This document shows, piece after piece, positions 8,772-17,254 of a stretch of DNA of 37,934 bases (its first letter is position 1; each line of letters starts with the position of its first letter). The notes under the pieces are model-generated. The model saw only the letters and a program-made list of their open reading frames with translations. It had not been told where the DNA came from and did no database searches. Position numbers and translations under genes: made by a program. This stretch comes from Deltaproteobacteria bacterium (lineage in GTDB: Bacteria > Desulfobacterota > GWC2-55-46), in the NCBI GenBank assembly GCA_016182655.1, contig JACPGB010000053.1:1-37934 (forward strand), read 5' to 3'.

Positions 8772-9980
8772 TTACCCGTTAAGACCCGTCATTTTGATCG
8801 CGTCGGCCATGGAAGCGGCCTCTCTCGCCTCTTTTACGTCGTGCACGCGCAGAGCGCTCGCGCCGTTAAGAACGGCTGAGGTCGAGGCCGCGAGCGTCCC
8901 GGAAAGCCTCTCCGGCTCCTTCGCGCCCGTTATCGCGCCGATAAATGACTTTCTTGAGGCACCGACGAGTATGGGCAGCCCAAGGGACGTGAACTCCCGG
9001 AGCCGCGCAATCATCTCGAGGTTCCCTTCTTTTGATTTCCCGAACCCGAGACCGGGGTCTATCATTATGCGCTCGCGCTCGATGCCTGATGCGAGAGCGT
9101 AATCGACCCTTTCGGAGAGGTACGAGAAGACCTCGCCCATGAGGTCTCCATACCGCGTATCCTTTTGCATATTCCCGGGCGTGCCGCGCATGTGCATGAG
9201 AATTACCGAGGCCTTGTGCCTGGCGCATACCTCTGCCATTGCCGGGTCGGAAAACGCGCTTACGTCGTTTATCGCCTCGGCCCCGGCTTTCAAGGCCTCG
9301 TCGGCCACACCCGCCTTTGAGGTGTCGACTGAAAAGGCGACACCCCTTTTCGAGAGCGCCTCCGCCACCGGCATTATCCTTTTAAGCTCTTCCTCTTCAG
9401 GGACCGGCCCGGCTCCCGGCCTCGTCGACTCGCCGCCGATGTCTATCCAGTCGGCCCCGTCATCGACCATTTTAAGCGCCTTCTCGATGGCGGCGTCCTT
9501 GTCAAAAAAAATCCCGCCGTCGGAGAAGGAGTCTGGCGTGACATTAAGTATTCCCATTATGAGCGTCTTTTTGCCGAGGGTCCACTCACGCGTCCGGCCT
9601 TTCAATACGAACGAGCGTTTCGCGATGTTATCAAGAGCTTCACCTATAGCCCTGCCGACATCGGGCAACGCGAACGACTGGTACTTCAACTTCTCTACGA
9701 GGAGCCCGTACTGTTTCAATGTCCCCGAGAGTATCGCGTCGGACTCCGCTATTGAGCATGACGCCGCGCCCTTTGCCACGGCCGCCTCCCCGCCCAAGGA
9801 GAGCATCTCCTGTTTGATTACATTCGCCTGGGCGGGCGTGAGCCCTGTTGCCTTAAGGTTGTAGTGGAACTGCTTGGTCGCCATGATACGCGCGCCAGAG
9901 GGGTCCACGCCCGAGCGCTCCATCTCGGCGTTGGCCTGCCCAACGGATCTTATCTCGAGACACCTGACAGGCGGCTTCAC
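8772..9980 (-). CDS. folP: Dihydropteroate synthase with N-terminal accessory domain
   Basis: FolP joins p-aminobenzoate to the pterin diphosphate to form dihydropteroate. The protein is 402 aa, longer than E. coli FolP (about 280). The catalytic TIM barrel starts at about residue 135, with MGILNVTPDSFSDGG at 142-156 and later GGESTRPGA. The first 130 residues (GVDPSGARIM, NVIKQEMLSLGG) form an extra domain of a type I recall from deltaproteobacterial FolP proteins. I chose GTG 9980 because GGAG sits six bases upstream and because a longer start at 10067 would place a strong terminator hairpin inside the coding region. It begins the folP-to-lysC operon. Confidence 0.92.
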   Translation of the reverse strand: MKPPVRCLEIRSVGQANAEMERSGVDPSGARIMATKQFHYNLKATGLTPAQANVIKQEMLSLGGEAAVAKGAASCSIAESDAILSGTLKQYGLLVEKLKYQSFALPDVGRAIGEALDNIAKRSFVLKGRTREWTLGKKTLIMGILNVTPDSFSDGGIFFDKDAAIEKALKMVDDGADWIDIGGESTRPGAGPVPEEEELKRIMPVAEALSKRGVAFSVDTSKAGVADEALKAGAEAINDVSAFSDPAMAEVCARHKASVILMHMRGTPGNMQKDTRYGDLMGEVFSYLSERVDYALASGIERERIMIDPGLGFGKSKEGNLEMIARLREFTSLGLPILVGASRKSFIGAITGAKEPERLSGTLAASTSAVLNGASALRVHDVKEAREAASMADAIKMTGLNG

Positions 9981-10023
9981 ATCTGTCTCCGGCTTTCCAC
10001 AATAACAATATCCCCATAAAAGC

Positions 10024-10045
10024 GCGGCCCCTTGGAAGGGGCCGC
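10024..10045 (-). terminator. Strong hairpin between ftsH and folP
   Basis: On the minus strand GCGGCCCCTT pairs perfectly with AAGGGGCCGC around a 2-4 nt loop, followed by GCUUUUAU. This is a good intrinsic terminator about 80 nt after the ftsH stop. It is also only 44 nt before the folP start, with no obvious promoter in between, so it could act as an attenuator rather than a full stop. Confidence 0.75.
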
Positions 10046-10050
10046 TTAAA

Positions 10051-10080
10051 ACGGATGATACCCGCATTCGCAGGTTCCGT
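10051..10080 (-). promoter_or_regulatory. Structured RNA element upstream of the folP hairpin
   Basis: In the minus-strand transcript ACGGA (10080-10076) pairs with UCCGU (10055-10051), and inside it CCUGC (10074-10070) pairs with GCGGG (10065-10061) around a GAAU loop, leaving an asymmetric internal loop (A opposite UAUCA). Only a UUUAA linker separates it from the terminator. This may be the first of two stacked terminators or an attenuator sensor. I recognise no known riboswitch class. Confidence 0.35.
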
Positions 10081-10121
10081 AAGTGTCTTGTACTTAACCG
10101 TTCCGCCTCTCTCCCGGCCCC

Positions 10122-11987
10122 CTACTTTGCGGCCACGCCGAGCGCCGCGGCGTCCTCGGGCTTCAGGGATTCGGGAACGGGCGCCCCCGGAGGCGTTGAC
10201 CCGTCGGAGAAGATGAGCTTGTCTATCTCGGGGCCGTCGAGGGCCTCTTTTTCGAGGAGCGAGCTCGCGAGCCTGTGGAGGGCGTCTACCCTCGAGACAA
10301 TGAGGCTCTTGGCCCTCTCGTAGTTCTCCATCACTACCTTCTTTATCTCGGAGTCTATGTCCTCGGCGGTCCCTTCGCTGAAGTCGCGCCTCTGGGTCAT
10401 TTCCTTGCCGAGGAAGATGTGCTCTTCCTTCTTGCCGAAGGTGAGAGGGCCGAGCTTCTCGCTCATGCCCCATTCGCAGACCATCTTCCGGGCTATTTCG
10501 GTCGCGCGCTCGATGTCGTTGCCCGCGCCGGTAGTCATGTGCTTCAAGATCAGCTCTTCGGCGGCCCTGCCGCCCATGAGGATCGAGATGTTGTTCTGGA
10601 GGTACTCTTTATTATAAGTATGGCGCTCGTCTATCGGCAGCTGCTGAGTGAGCCCGAGGGCCATGCCGCGGGGGATGATCGAGACCTTGTGTATCGGGTC
10701 GGTCCCCGGGATGAGCCGCGCCACAAGCGTGTGCCCTGCCTCGTGGTACGCCGTGTTCTTCTTCTCGGACTCGCTTATTATCATGGAGCGGCGCTCGGTC
10801 CCCATGAGGAGCTTGTCCTTGGCCTCGTCGAACTCGGCCTTGTTCACCTTGTCCTTGCCCCTGCGGGCGGCGAGCAACGCCGCTTCGTTCACGAGGTTCG
10901 AGAGGTCCGCGCCGGAAAACCCCGGCGTGCCGCGCGCCACGACGTCGAGCTCGACGTCGTCCCCGATAGGCGTCTTCGATGCGTGAACGCGGAGTATCTC
11001 TTCCCTGCCCTTTATGTCGGGCTTGGGCACGACGACGTTCCTGTCGAACCTGCCGGGCCGGAGGAGCGCGGGGTCCAATACGTCCGGCCTGTTCGTCGCC
11101 GCTATTATTATGACGCCCTCGTTCGACTCGAACCCGTCCATCTCGACGAGGAGCTGGTTCAGAGTCTGCTCCCGTTCGTCATGGCCGCCGCCGAGCCCGG
11201 CGCCCCTGTGGCGGCCGACCGCGTCTATCTCGTCTATGAATATGATGCAGGGCGCGTTCTTCTTGCCCTGCACAAAGAGGTCTCTTACACGGGACGCGCC
11301 GACACCCACGAACATCTCGACGAAGTCGGAGCCGGAAATGGAGAAGAACGGCACCCCGGCCTCTCCGGCTATGGCCTTTGCCAGAAGCGTCTTACCCGTG
11401 CCCGGAGAGCCGACGAGGAGGACGCCCTTGGGGATGCGCCCGCCGAGCTTCGTGAACTTCTTGGGGTCTTTCAGAAACTCTATTATTTCCTCGACCTCTT
11501 CCTTGGCCTCGTCTATACCGGCGACGTCCTTGAACGTAATCTTGTGCTGGTTCTCGGTGAGTAACTTCGCCTTGGACTTTCCGAAACTCATCGCCTTGCC
11601 GCCGCCGCCCTGCATCTGGCGCATGAAGAATATCCAGACGCCGATCAAGAGTATCATCGGGAACCAGGAGACGAAGATCGTCCCCCATGACGGCGTCTCC
11701 ACCACCGGCTCGGCCGATATCTTCACGCCTTTTTCGCGAAGCTTGGAGATGAGGTCGGGGTACGCGGGCGAATAGCTCTTGAACTGCTTGCCGTCCTTGA
11801 GCTTTCCGAGGATGTCGCTCCCCTGTATGGTGACCTCGACGACGTTGCCGTTCTCGACCTCGTGGATGAAGTCGCTGAAGATGACCTTTTCGGAGGACGG
11901 CTGCTTATAGCTTATAAGGTTGAACATGAGGACGACGGTGGCGATAATGATGAGCCACATCGCTATGTTCTTGTATAACTGGTTCAT
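10122..11987 (-). CDS. ftsH: ATP-dependent zinc metalloprotease FtsH
   Basis: FtsH is a hexameric inner-membrane AAA+ protease that degrades misfolded membrane proteins and short-lived regulators. The 621-aa protein has two membrane helices (about 8-26 and 103-122) flanking a periplasmic domain. The AAA domain has Walker A GSPGTGKT 193-200, Walker B IIFIDE ending at 253 and the second region of homology near 299-313. The peptidase domain has zinc motif HEAGH at 415-419. GAGGA lies 7 nt before ATG 11987. It forms its own transcription unit with a heat-shock-like promoter upstream and a hairpin downstream. The tilS gene that often precedes ftsH in related genomes is absent here. Confidence 0.97.
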   Translation of the reverse strand: MNQLYKNIAMWLIIIATVVLMFNLISYKQPSSEKVIFSDFIHEVENGNVVEVTIQGSDILGKLKDGKQFKSYSPAYPDLISKLREKGVKISAEPVVETPSWGTIFVSWFPMILLIGVWIFFMRQMQGGGGKAMSFGKSKAKLLTENQHKITFKDVAGIDEAKEEVEEIIEFLKDPKKFTKLGGRIPKGVLLVGSPGTGKTLLAKAIAGEAGVPFFSISGSDFVEMFVGVGASRVRDLFVQGKKNAPCIIFIDEIDAVGRHRGAGLGGGHDEREQTLNQLLVEMDGFESNEGVIIIAATNRPDVLDPALLRPGRFDRNVVVPKPDIKGREEILRVHASKTPIGDDVELDVVARGTPGFSGADLSNLVNEAALLAARRGKDKVNKAEFDEAKDKLLMGTERRSMIISESEKKNTAYHEAGHTLVARLIPGTDPIHKVSIIPRGMALGLTQQLPIDERHTYNKEYLQNNISILMGGRAAEELILKHMTTGAGNDIERATEIARKMVCEWGMSEKLGPLTFGKKEEHIFLGKEMTQRRDFSEGTAEDIDSEIKKVVMENYERAKSLIVSRVDALHRLASSLLEKEALDGPEIDKLIFSDGSTPPGAPVPESLKPEDAAALGVAAK

Positions 11988-12027
11988 CTATAAGTCCTCT
12001 TCGACAGTGGGTTGGATGGTGTACTCC

Positions 12028-12056
12028 AAATGGAATTATTCTGTCACATGTTCAAG
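12028..12056 (-). promoter_or_regulatory. Candidate sigma32-type promoter of ftsH
   Basis: CTTGAAC (12056-12050) and TTCCATTT (12035-12028) are separated by 14 nt, close to the heat-shock consensus CTTGAA-N11-16-CCCCATNT, and sit about 40 nt before the ftsH ATG. E. coli ftsH is known to be sigma32-controlled. A weaker sigma70 pair, TTGTAA (12066-12061) and CAGAAT (12043-12038), overlaps it. Confidence 0.45.
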
Positions 12057-12063
12057 CGTTTTA

Positions 12064-12087
12064 CAATAAAAATATTTCATTGAAATA
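12064..12087 (-). terminator. Weak AT-rich hairpin after yihY
   Basis: On the minus strand TATTTC and GAAATA form a 6-bp stem (12087-12073, 3-nt loop) followed directly by TTTTTATTG. It is 33 nt past the yihY stop and ahead of the ftsH promoter. The stem is AT-rich, so termination would be inefficient. Confidence 0.35.
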
Positions 12088-12119
12088 CGGACTGTTGCGC
12101 CGATTTCTCATGATAAAAA

Positions 12120-12974
12120 TCATGTTTTCCGGCCTTTGCCCCCGTCCCTTCCGTTGCCCATGCCGTAGGAGGCCCTGGCAAGGGAGGCCGAAAGAAGGAG
12201 GAGGTTCGCCGAGTAGAACATCCAGAGAAGGAGGAGCATGAGCGTCCCGAGAGACCCGTAGACCTTGTTGTAGGCCGGAAAGTTCGAGACGTACCACGCA
12301 AAGACGTGCTTGGCCGCCTCCCATAGGGCGGAAAAGAATAGCGACCCGTAAAAAGCGTGCCTGAAGTCGAGGTGCGGGCCGGAAAAAGCCCTGAAGACGA
12401 CGGCGACGACGAAGGCCACGAGGAAGAACGGGACGAGGACCTCGAAGGTGAAACCCTGTACGTACTGATAAAGCACGTTTTGGCGGAGGAACGTTAACGG
12501 CACCTTCTTAAGGAGTATCGCCGCGGCCGTCATGATTATGGAGATAAGCGCCGCAAGCACCCCCAAGAGCAGTATGAAGAGGTTAACGACCTTCCGCCTT
12601 AAGAATCCGAACTTCTTCTCGGTCCCGAAGATCTTCGTGAGCGCCTCGGCCATGGCTTCCAGCACGAACTCGGCGCTCCATACGAGGGTTATGGCGCCGA
12701 GCCATCCTATCTTCTTCCAGTCGGTCGCGAGCCCCCGGACGTCCCCTATGAGCTTGTCGCTTAAGTAAGGCAGGTACTCCCTTATCATCCCTATGACGCG
12801 ATCGAGGAGCCCGGCCTTCGCGCCCATGATGAAGCCGAGCGAAGCCGTCACAAGGAGCATTATCGGGATGAGAGAGAAAAAGGCGTAGAACGATATCGCC
12901 GCCGCGCTCGTGAGCGAGTTCGCCCTGTTGAATATCTTTAACCCGTCCCACGCGATCGAGAGGTATCTGAGCAT
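12120..12974 (-). CDS. YihY/BrkB-family inner-membrane protein
   Basis: A 284-aa polytopic membrane protein of the YihY family (formerly called ribonuclease BN by mistake). The family opening LTSAAAISFYAFFSLIPIMLLV lies at about residues 22-43. Around six hydrophobic helices follow, the last being LGTLMLLLLWMFYSANLLLLSA, with a charged Gly/Arg/Lys-rich cytoplasmic tail. The molecular role of the family is not established. Its ATG overlaps the der stop by one base, so it is the last gene of the era-der-yihY unit. Confidence 0.88.
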   Translation of the reverse strand: MLRYLSIAWDGLKIFNRANSLTSAAAISFYAFFSLIPIMLLVTASLGFIMGAKAGLLDRVIGMIREYLPYLSDKLIGDVRGLATDWKKIGWLGAITLVWSAEFVLEAMAEALTKIFGTEKKFGFLRRKVVNLFILLLGVLAALISIIMTAAAILLKKVPLTFLRQNVLYQYVQGFTFEVLVPFFLVAFVVAVVFRAFSGPHLDFRHAFYGSLFFSALWEAAKHVFAWYVSNFPAYNKVYGSLGTLMLLLLWMFYSANLLLLSASLARASYGMGNGRDGGKGRKT

Positions 12975-14284
12975 CAGTGCCTTGCCCTGAAAAAAAGCCT
13001 TATGGCCACGCCTTCGAGCGAAAACGCCTCCCGGAGGCCGTTTACGAGATACCTCTTGTACTGGTCGGCGACACCCTCGGGGATGTTCGTGAATATGACG
13101 AAGGTCGCCGGGGCCACGCCTGTCTGCGTGACGTAGTAGAACTTGACCTCCTTGGACTTGTACGCGGGCGGCCTGTGCTTTTGATAGAGGGTCTCGAATG
13201 CGTCGTTAAGCCTCGAGGTCTGTATCCTCTCGCTCGCCTTGGACATGACCTCGTTTACGACGTCGAGCACCTTCGGCACCCTCTGGCCCGTCAAAGCCGA
13301 GGTAAAGACGACCGGCGCCCACGACAGGAACGGCAGCCTCTTTCTTATCGTATCCTTGGCGTGTTCGGTGGTCATCGTGTCCTTCTCGACGATGTCCCAC
13401 TTGTTCACCACGATGACCGCGCACCTGCCCCTGTCCTCTATGAGCCCGGCTATCTTTTCGTCCTGCATCGTCACGCCGCTCTTGCCGTCGAGCACAAGAA
13501 GGGCGCAGTCGCACCGCTCTATCGACCTTATCGCCTCCATGACGCAGTAGGTCTCGACCTTGAGGCTGACCTTGTTCTTTTTCCTTATCCCGGCGGTGTC
13601 TATAAAGAGGTACTTGCGCTCGAGCGAGTCGTATTGCGTATCCACCGGGTCACGGGTCGTGCCAGCGATATCGCTCACGATGGCTCGGGGCCTGCCTATG
13701 AGCCTGTTCAAGAGCGACGATTTGCCGACGTTGGGCCTCCCCACTATCGCTATCCTAACCCTCTCCGTCTCGGCCTCCTCGGGCAAGACCGGAGGGAGTG
13801 TTGCGGCGACGGCCTCAAGGAGGTCGCTTACGCCTCTGCCATGCTCGGCCGAGATCGGGAAGATCTCCTTCAGCCCGAGCGAGTAGAACTCCGTTGCGCT
13901 CGTCTCAAGGCTTGCGGAGTCGGCCTTGTTCACGGCGTACAGCACGGGCTTACCGGATTTCCTGAGCATGCCTATGAGCTCGCCGTCCTCTACGGCAGGG
14001 CCGGACCTCGCGTCCATGACGAAGACTATCGTGTCGGCGTCCTCGACGGCCAGGAGCGCCTGCTCCCTCACCTGCGAGAGTATGATATCCTTGGCCCCTG
14101 GCTCGAAGCCGCCGGTATCGACGAGTGTGAACGAGCGCCCGGCCTCCTCGACGTCCGCGTAGTTAAGGTCCCGCGTAACGCCGGGCTCGTCGGCGGTTAT
14201 CGCGACCTTCCGCCCGATTATCTTATTAAAAAGTGTGGACTTGCCCACGTTGGGGCGTCCTACTATTGCAACGACCGGCTTCAT
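12974..14284 (-). CDS. der: Ribosome biogenesis GTPase Der (EngA)
   Basis: Der is an essential double-GTPase needed for 50S subunit maturation. The 436-aa protein has two G domains, each with GRPNVGKS (residues 9-16 and about 182-189), matching DTGG and DTAG switch regions and NKAD/NKWD guanine motifs. A C-terminal KH-like domain begins near 350. I start at ATG 14284; a TTG one codon earlier is also in frame. GGAGG lies 13 nt upstream, an unusually long spacing. It follows era by 28 nt. Confidence 0.96.
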   Translation of the reverse strand: MKPVVAIVGRPNVGKSTLFNKIIGRKVAITADEPGVTRDLNYADVEEAGRSFTLVDTGGFEPGAKDIILSQVREQALLAVEDADTIVFVMDARSGPAVEDGELIGMLRKSGKPVLYAVNKADSASLETSATEFYSLGLKEIFPISAEHGRGVSDLLEAVAATLPPVLPEEAETERVRIAIVGRPNVGKSSLLNRLIGRPRAIVSDIAGTTRDPVDTQYDSLERKYLFIDTAGIRKKNKVSLKVETYCVMEAIRSIERCDCALLVLDGKSGVTMQDEKIAGLIEDRGRCAVIVVNKWDIVEKDTMTTEHAKDTIRKRLPFLSWAPVVFTSALTGQRVPKVLDVVNEVMSKASERIQTSRLNDAFETLYQKHRPPAYKSKEVKFYYVTQTGVAPATFVIFTNIPEGVADQYKRYLVNGLREAFSLEGVAIRLFFRARH

Positions 14285-14312
14285 CAATTAAGTAACGCCT
14301 CCATTTTAAACA

Positions 14313-15197
14313 TCAATACCCGAACTCCTTCAACGCTCCCGGTTTCTTCGTCCACTCCTCCTGGACCCTGACGAAGAGCTCGAGAAAGACCCTCGCGCCG
14401 AGGAGCTTCTCTATGTCCTCGCGCGCGGCAGTGCCTATCTTCTTGAGCATCTCGCCCTTCTTGCCTATGACTATAGCCTTCTGCGAGTCCCGCTCGACGG
14501 TAATGGTCGCCGAGATCGAGACGAGGGAGCCGCCCTTCTTCTCCTCGAACCTCTCTACCGCGACGGCGGTCGAGTACGGGACCTCCTCGTGCGTGAACCT
14601 GAATACCTTTTCCCTCACGATCTCGGCGACGACGAACCTCTCGGGCTGGTCGGTCAGGATATCGTCCGGGAAATACTTCGGCCCCTCCGGCAGAAGCCCC
14701 GAGACTATTTCAAGAAGGATGTCCACGCCGTCGCCCTTAAGCGCCGATATCGGGACTATATCCTTGAACGTGAAGAGCTTCGAGAATGTATCTATGAGAG
14801 GCAGGGCCTCGCGCTTGTCTATCGTATCTATCTTGTTTATGCCGAGGATGACCGGGCAGTCGAGTTTCTTGAGCCCCTCTATGATGAAACGGTCGTCACC
14901 GGAGATGCGCCCCGCCTCGACGAGGTAGATGACTGCGTCGACGTCCCGTAACGACTGTAATGCCGCCTTCACCATGAACTCGTTAAGGAGCCCCCTCCCC
15001 TTGTGGATGCCGGGGGTGTCGAGAAAGACTATCTGGCACTCTGTGAAGTTCTTTATCCCCCGGATCACGTTCCTCGTCGTCTGGGGCTTTGACGAGACTA
15101 TCGAGACCTTCTCGCCGAGTATCGAGTTCAACAGGGTCGATTTCCCGGCGTTGGGCCTGCCGATGATCGAGACAAAACCGGATCTGAAAGACATCAT
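14313..15197 (-). CDS. era: Ribosome assembly GTPase Era
   Basis: Era is a GTPase that binds the 3' end of 16S rRNA during 30S assembly. The 294-aa protein has P-loop GRPNAGKST at 13-21, DTPG at about 60-63, NKID at about 121-124, and a C-terminal KH domain containing GKKGEMLKKIGTAAREDIE. Two adjacent ATGs (15197 and 15194) are possible starts, with AAAGG upstream. It leads the era-der-yihY operon behind a strong sigma70 promoter at 15227-15255. Confidence 0.96.
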   Translation of the reverse strand: MMSFRSGFVSIIGRPNAGKSTLLNSILGEKVSIVSSKPQTTRNVIRGIKNFTECQIVFLDTPGIHKGRGLLNEFMVKAALQSLRDVDAVIYLVEAGRISGDDRFIIEGLKKLDCPVILGINKIDTIDKREALPLIDTFSKLFTFKDIVPISALKGDGVDILLEIVSGLLPEGPKYFPDDILTDQPERFVVAEIVREKVFRFTHEEVPYSTAVAVERFEEKKGGSLVSISATITVERDSQKAIVIGKKGEMLKKIGTAAREDIEKLLGARVFLELFVRVQEEWTKKPGALKEFGY

Positions 15198-15226
15198 GCC
15201 GCCTTTGAAAAAGTATTTAATCTATC

Positions 15227-15255
15227 AGGATATCATTAAGGCCGAAGCATGTCAA
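15227..15255 (-). promoter_or_regulatory. Sigma70 promoter of era-der-yihY
   Basis: A perfect TTGACA (15255-15250) is followed after exactly 17 nt by TATCCT (15232-15227, 4/6). Transcription would start near 15220, about 23 nt before the first era ATG. Confidence 0.7.
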
Positions 15256-15339
15256 AAGTCCTCGCCGGACCGGCAAATCCGTATCGGACGGCTGTGCCTT
15301 TTGGCGCCCTTAAGCGGCCCGCGTCTGAGATTCGCCTAT

Positions 15340-16752
15340 TCAGTCCTCTGACGGGGGCTCAACACCCGCCCTTATGAACGAGCCGGTGTTGATCGCCATG
15401 ACGAGCAATGAGAGCGGCAGTATGTGGAGGACGACCCTGTCCAAAGAGGTGGACAACTGCCACTTCACGTCGGCCGGGGTTATCACATAGACGAAGACAT
15501 ATAACGCCGTCTGGAAAAATATCATGAGGTTGAGGATCAATACAGGCCTCTTGAAAAAACCCCGCCAGTTAAGTACAAGAGAAATCACATAGCCCCACCA
15601 GGCGAAGTTGTACAGGCTTATCTCCGTAAATAGATACGAAAGGAGCGAGCCCATCACGACCTTGAGCCGCCAGATATTCCCGGCTATGAGCGCGGGGGAC
15701 AAGTTCCCGGTGTATTCGCTCCCTATGCCGTAATACGACTTATACAGGAACCACGGGACGGTAAAGAGCGACACTATCGCGATCGAGCCCACCGTCTTCG
15801 TTACCCAGCCCTTTCTGCCGAACGCGCACCAGAAGATGAGGAGGAGTCCGAAGAGAGCGGCAGGCAGGCCTTCGTTCTTTGTCCACGCGGCAAGCGCGAA
15901 AGAGGCGGCGGAAAGCGTAACGGCGTAGCTCCCGCCCTCGCTCGCGTAGATGTAAAGGAAGGCCCCGGCCGACATGATGTAGATGGAGAGAGCCATGTCC
16001 GCGTACCCGGCGTAATTGCCGGCAGGGAGCGGTCCGAGACTTCCCAGCAGCCCCGCGGCATGGGCGAGGATCATGGGCGTAAGCGACAGGAGCGCCGTAA
16101 AGGCCACGGCCGTCCTGCCTCCGGAAGCCTTTCGCGCCGCGTAGTGGAATATGAAGAGCATGGAGACGAACTGGAGCGGCCAGAGCGTCTTTGCCGCGAC
16201 CTCCGCCACACCTCCGAATGCCGTATATACCCATGCGGCGGAAAGCGGCACGAGGAGCGGATAATCGGGGTGGGTGTACTTGAGCGCCGGATCGAGGAGG
16301 AAGTCCGTGGGGACCCCCTTGTCGACAAAGAACACCCTGGCCTTCAAGAGCCATATGTGCCACGCGTCCCACCCGCGCGCGCCGAGGAGGATGGAATATA
16401 TCAGGGAGTACGCCGCCTGCGAGAGTATCACTATCTCGAATATTATCGCGAAGGACCCGGTACTCTCCGGACGGGCGGCGTGGCCCGCAGTCTTCTTCCT
16501 CGGGAATACGAGGGATACGGCGGAGAGCGCGACCCAGGGCGCGGCTATCTGCAGATACCCGAAAGGGATGCCTGCCACGGAGTAGAGGAACATCTGGAGG
16601 GACACGGCCCCGAGCCCGAACATGAAGGCGAGAGAGAACCTCGCGCCTGTGCCTGCCTCAAGCTCTCCCCTCTTGTCCGAGACCCTGAGGACCAGAAGGC
16701 CCGGGAGCACGATGACTATGAGGGCGGTTATGACTCTCGCCGCTTCCGTCAT
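15340..16752 (-). CDS. Polytopic GT-C-type glycosyltransferase-like membrane protein
   Basis: A 470-aa inner-membrane protein with about ten or more hydrophobic helices. The segment GWDAWHIWLLKAR (residues 127-139, with an acidic residue at 129) and the later HPDYPLLVP (161-169) resemble the first outer loop of GT39/ArnT/RgtA-like GT-C enzymes, which transfer sugars from lipid-phosphate donors on the outer face of the membrane. Donor and acceptor cannot be told. Its ATG overlaps the stop of the small upstream gene (ATGA), suggesting the two are co-produced. It could also be an uncharacterised multipass protein without transferase activity. Confidence 0.65.
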   Translation of the reverse strand: MTEAARVITALIVIVLPGLLVLRVSDKRGELEAGTGARFSLAFMFGLGAVSLQMFLYSVAGIPFGYLQIAAPWVALSAVSLVFPRKKTAGHAARPESTGSFAIIFEIVILSQAAYSLIYSILLGARGWDAWHIWLLKARVFFVDKGVPTDFLLDPALKYTHPDYPLLVPLSAAWVYTAFGGVAEVAAKTLWPLQFVSMLFIFHYAARKASGGRTAVAFTALLSLTPMILAHAAGLLGSLGPLPAGNYAGYADMALSIYIMSAGAFLYIYASEGGSYAVTLSAASFALAAWTKNEGLPAALFGLLLIFWCAFGRKGWVTKTVGSIAIVSLFTVPWFLYKSYYGIGSEYTGNLSPALIAGNIWRLKVVMGSLLSYLFTEISLYNFAWWGYVISLVLNWRGFFKRPVLILNLMIFFQTALYVFVYVITPADVKWQLSTSLDRVVLHILPLSLLVMAINTGSFIRAGVEPPSED

Positions 16753-17228
16753 GGCGCAATACCTACCATGTAAATAGCCTGCCTTCCCTTCTCATCCGTA
16801 TGCTCGAATACGGGAGAGGCGGGGACGAGCCGGAGGAGGTCTCTTTCAAAGGTCGAATCCATGAACTCCGGCGGGATAAAAAACATGAGGTAATCCCCCT
16901 GCCTTATTTCAGGTAGGACTGCCCCCGTGTCGACCGATATTATCTTCTTCGGATAAAGGTAGTAGCGAGCCTTGCCGGAGTAGTGAGAAGCGCCTTCCAC
17001 CGGCGGGTTGAAAAAGTAGATGGGGGCGTCCCCGGGTATGAGTCTCGATGCCTCAATCGAGAGGTTCCGTAGCGGGCCGCCGATAAAGGCCTCCCTGCCT
17101 TCAAAGTCCATCTTTAAAAGCCCGGGGATTATCTTGTAATAGGAGACCTCGGCCTTGAGCGCGTTGAAGGCGCCGATAAGCCAGAGCGCGAGGAGGAGAT
17201 AGAGGATGGCAGAGCGCCTTTTGACCAT
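16749..17228 (-). CDS. Single-pass envelope protein, partner of the GT-C gene
   Basis: A 159-aa protein with one N-terminal hydrophobic helix (about residues 7-25) acting as a signal anchor and a soluble domain probably outside the membrane. The segment APIYFFNPPVEGASHYSGKARYYLYPKK resembles stretches I associate with small proteins encoded beside GT39-like transferases, but I cannot name a family. No catalytic motif is visible. ATG 17228 follows the TatD/radical-SAM gene by 26 nt, and its stop overlaps the GT-C start by 4 nt, so a shared function is inferred. Confidence 0.65.
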   Translation of the reverse strand: MVKRRSAILYLLLALWLIGAFNALKAEVSYYKIIPGLLKMDFEGREAFIGGPLRNLSIEASRLIPGDAPIYFFNPPVEGASHYSGKARYYLYPKKIISVDTGAVLPEIRQGDYLMFFIPPEFMDSTFERDLLRLVPASPVFEHTDEKGRQAIYMVGIAP

Positions 17229-17254
17229 AGCTCTTTAACCTTGTTCAGTGAGGG

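Noticed and set aside
9981-10067. Longer FolP start at 10067
   Set aside because: It would translate through the terminator hairpin and lacks a ribosome site; GTG 9980 has GGAG at the right spacing and matches the family start.
10051-10080. Known riboswitch (THF or ZTP class) before folP
   Set aside because: Suggestive because folP is a folate gene, but the conserved cores of those classes, as I remember them, are not present.
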